Shown here: piece by piece, positions 6,433 through 7,404 of the stretch | How the letters are laid out: every line of letters begins with the position of its first letter | How positions within the stretch are numbered: position 1 is the first letter of the stretch | Source of the DNA: Nocardia sp. | GTDB lineage: Bacteria > Actinomycetota > Actinomycetes > Mycobacteriales > Mycobacteriaceae | NCBI GenBank assembly: GCA_013361595.1 | Contig: JABFXT010000643.1 | Span: 1 to 7,404 of the forward strand | Length of the DNA stretch: 7,404 nt | Reading direction: 5' to 3' | Notes under the pieces: model-generated | Database searches by the model: none | Seen by the model: only the letters and a program-made list of their open reading frames with translations | What the model was told of the DNA's origin: nothing | Program-made: the position numbers and the translations under genes

Positions 6433-7290
6433 GTGACCGGCCCGCTACCCGAAGCCGCCCTCGGAATCGGCTGGCGCCCGGAGATCTGCGGTCTGATAGA
6501 TCGGCTGGACGGCCTCGGCTTCTGCGAGGTCGTCGCGGAATCGCTGGGTCGGGGCCGCGGCGGGATCGAGGTGCCGGCCGAGCTGATGACGCTGCGCGAC
6601 CGGGGAATCGCGGTTGTCCCGCACGGGGTCTCGCTGTCGCTGGGCGGCGCCGAACCGGTGGACGGCCGCCGGATCGAACATCTGGCGGCCTGTGCGCGGG
6701 CGGTGGCGGCACCGTTGATCAGTGAGCACATCGCCTTCGTGCGGGCCGACGGTGTCGAGGCCGGTCATCTGCTTCCGGTTCCGCGCAGCCGGGAAGCGCT
6801 CGATGTGCTGACCGCGAACATCATCCGTACCCGGGCCGGAGCAGACGTACCGCTGGCGGTGGAGAACATCGCCGCGCTGTTCGACTGGCCCGACGACGAA
6901 TTCAGCGAATCGGAGTTCCTCACCGAGATCGTCGAACGCACCGGGGTGTATCTGTTGCTCGATATCGCCAATGTGTACGCGAACGCGCGTAATCGCGGTC
7001 GGGACCCGCGCGCCGAGTTGCGGCGCCTGCCGACCGAGCGGATCGCCTCCTGTCATATCGCCGGTGGTCACGAATCCGGCGGGCGATACCACGACACCCA
7101 TCTGCATGCCGTACCCCCCGAGGTGCTGGCGCTGGTGGCCGATTTCGTATCCGGCAATCCCGTCCCGCTCATGCTCGAGCGAGACGGAGATTATCCGCCG
7201 GCCGGCGAGTTGCTCGACGAACTCGATGCGATAGCGAATGCCGCGGCCCGCACACCGGTCACCGCCGCCGCCCGGGCGGGATCGCGGTGA
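6433..7290 (+). CDS. DUF692/UPF0276 (MNIO-family) putative iron-dependent peptide-modifying enzyme
   Basis: 285 residues from GTG at 6433, with a GGTGG-type site at 6421-6425 inside the end of the previous gene. DUF692 proteins are TIM barrels with a two- or three-iron centre. Characterised members (MbnB of methanobactin, TglH of 3-thiaglutamate, bufferin enzymes) oxidatively rearrange peptide cysteines. Visible blocks are GIGWRPEI (11-18), GFCEVVAES (29-37), VPHGVSLSLGGAEP (62-75, H64), LISEHIAF (95-102, E98, H99), LLPVPRSREALDVL (113-126), AVENIAALFDWPD (142-154, E144, N145), LLLDIANVYANARNRG (174-189, D177, N180), CHIAGGHESGGRYHDTH (207-223, H208, H213, D221, H223) and LMLERDGDYPP (246-256, E249). 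These carry the His/Asp/Glu metal ligands expected for the fold. The first strand block reads AES where I recall AEN in most relatives. The last 17 or so residues are Ala/Arg-rich and probably disordered. It lies between the Cys-tail gene (3-bp gap) and a small gene (4-bp overlap). Family is near certain; substrate is inferred. Confidence 0.93.
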   Translation: MTGPLPEAALGIGWRPEICGLIDRLDGLGFCEVVAESLGRGRGGIEVPAELMTLRDRGIAVVPHGVSLSLGGAEPVDGRRIEHLAACARAVAAPLISEHIAFVRADGVEAGHLLPVPRSREALDVLTANIIRTRAGADVPLAVENIAALFDWPDDEFSESEFLTEIVERTGVYLLLDIANVYANARNRGRDPRAELRRLPTERIASCHIAGGHESGGRYHDTHLHAVPPEVLALVADFVSGNPVPLMLERDGDYPPAGELLDELDAIANAAARTPVTAAARAGSR

Positions 7291-7404
7291 CGGACACGCG
7301 GGCCGCCGGACTGGCGGACCGGCAGGCGGCCCTGGTGCGCGCGTTGGTGGCGGGGGCAGCCGTACCACCGGGTGTCGACCCGATCGCGGTGCGCGCGGCC
7401 GCCC
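7287..7404 (+). CDS. Start of a small partner gene of the DUF692 cassette (3' end outside window)
   Basis: The GTG at 7287-7289 overlaps the TGA of the DUF692 gene (GTGA), a layout typical of translational coupling. The frame stays open to the window edge, giving 39 residues: VTDTRAAGLADRQAALVRAL, then VAGAAVPPGVDPIAVRAAA. It is an Ala/Arg-rich helix, LADRQAALVRALVAG, followed by a PPGVDP turn. I recall small actinobacterial proteins with this opening beside DUF692 genes. S. coelicolor SCO6045, named a UPF0276 protein, seems to carry such a region as a C-terminal fusion. A role as partner or substrate-binding subunit, like MbnC or TglI-type partners, is inferred from position only. Too little is visible to assign a family. 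Confidence 0.7.
   Translation, partial: MTDTRAAGLADRQAALVRALVAGAAVPPGVDPIAVRAAA

Noticed and set aside
6131..6731. Minus-strand frames rich in Pro-Pro-Gln or His-Arg repeats
   Set aside because: These are the complement of the GGN glycine tract read on the other strand. The apparent repeat protein is an artefact of the Gly/Cys tail.
6445..7368. 307-codon open frame on the minus strand
   Set aside because: It is antisense to the DUF692 gene, whose motifs are clear. The minus-strand translation has no recognisable motif and no supported start.
1..7404. CRISPR arrays, tRNA or rRNA genes, insertion sequences, attachment sites
   Set aside because: No spaced repeats, no tRNA-like cloverleaf, no transposase or integrase frames and no terminal inverted repeats were seen. 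Base composition is even across the window.

Overview
The window reads as a high-GC actinobacterial chromosome, most likely from Nocardia or a close relative. This rests on GC-rich codon use, GTG starts, an actinobacterial-type leucyl-tRNA synthetase (KIGKS in place of KMSKS), and an actinobacterial PhoX-family protein with a long cysteine-bearing Tat leader. The genus is an inference from style, not from a database match.

Layout. (1) Positions 1-2372, plus strand: the 3' four-fifths of leuS; the N-terminal part with the HIGH motif lies upstream of the window. (2) 2373-2480: a short gap with a GC palindrome after leuS, a possible promoter and a clear ribosome binding site. (3) 2481-4520, plus: a PhoX-family (DUF839) phosphatase exported by Tat and probably lipid-anchored. 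(4) About 4543-5319 (or 5346), minus: a secreted GH25 muramidase that converges on the phosphatase gene with 22 bp between stop codons and a shared hairpin. (5) 5347-5514: a divergent promoter region with a 9-bp-stem hairpin and a direct repeat GATACTG. (6) 5515 to the window end, plus: a tightly packed cassette of three genes. These are a four-helix membrane protein of the TIGR04222 type ending in a Gly/Cys tail, a DUF692/UPF0276 enzyme (multinuclear non-heme iron-dependent oxidative enzyme, MNIO), and the start of a small third gene that overlaps the enzyme gene by 4 nt and is cut by the window edge.

How the parts relate. leuS is housekeeping. The phosphatase and the muramidase are two independent cell-envelope functions (phosphate scavenging; peptidoglycan cleavage). 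The cassette at the right end is the part worth attention. Characterised MNIO enzymes (MbnB, TglH and bufferin-type enzymes) modify cysteines of ribosomally made peptides. Here the enzyme gene lies 3 bp after a membrane protein whose only four cysteines sit in a C-terminal Gly tail with gaps of 6, 4 and 2 glycines. A simple hypothesis is that this tail is the substrate, giving a membrane-tethered, post-translationally modified cysteine peptide displayed outside the cell, perhaps for metal binding. The sequence supports the gene arrangement and the motifs; the chemistry and role are inferred.
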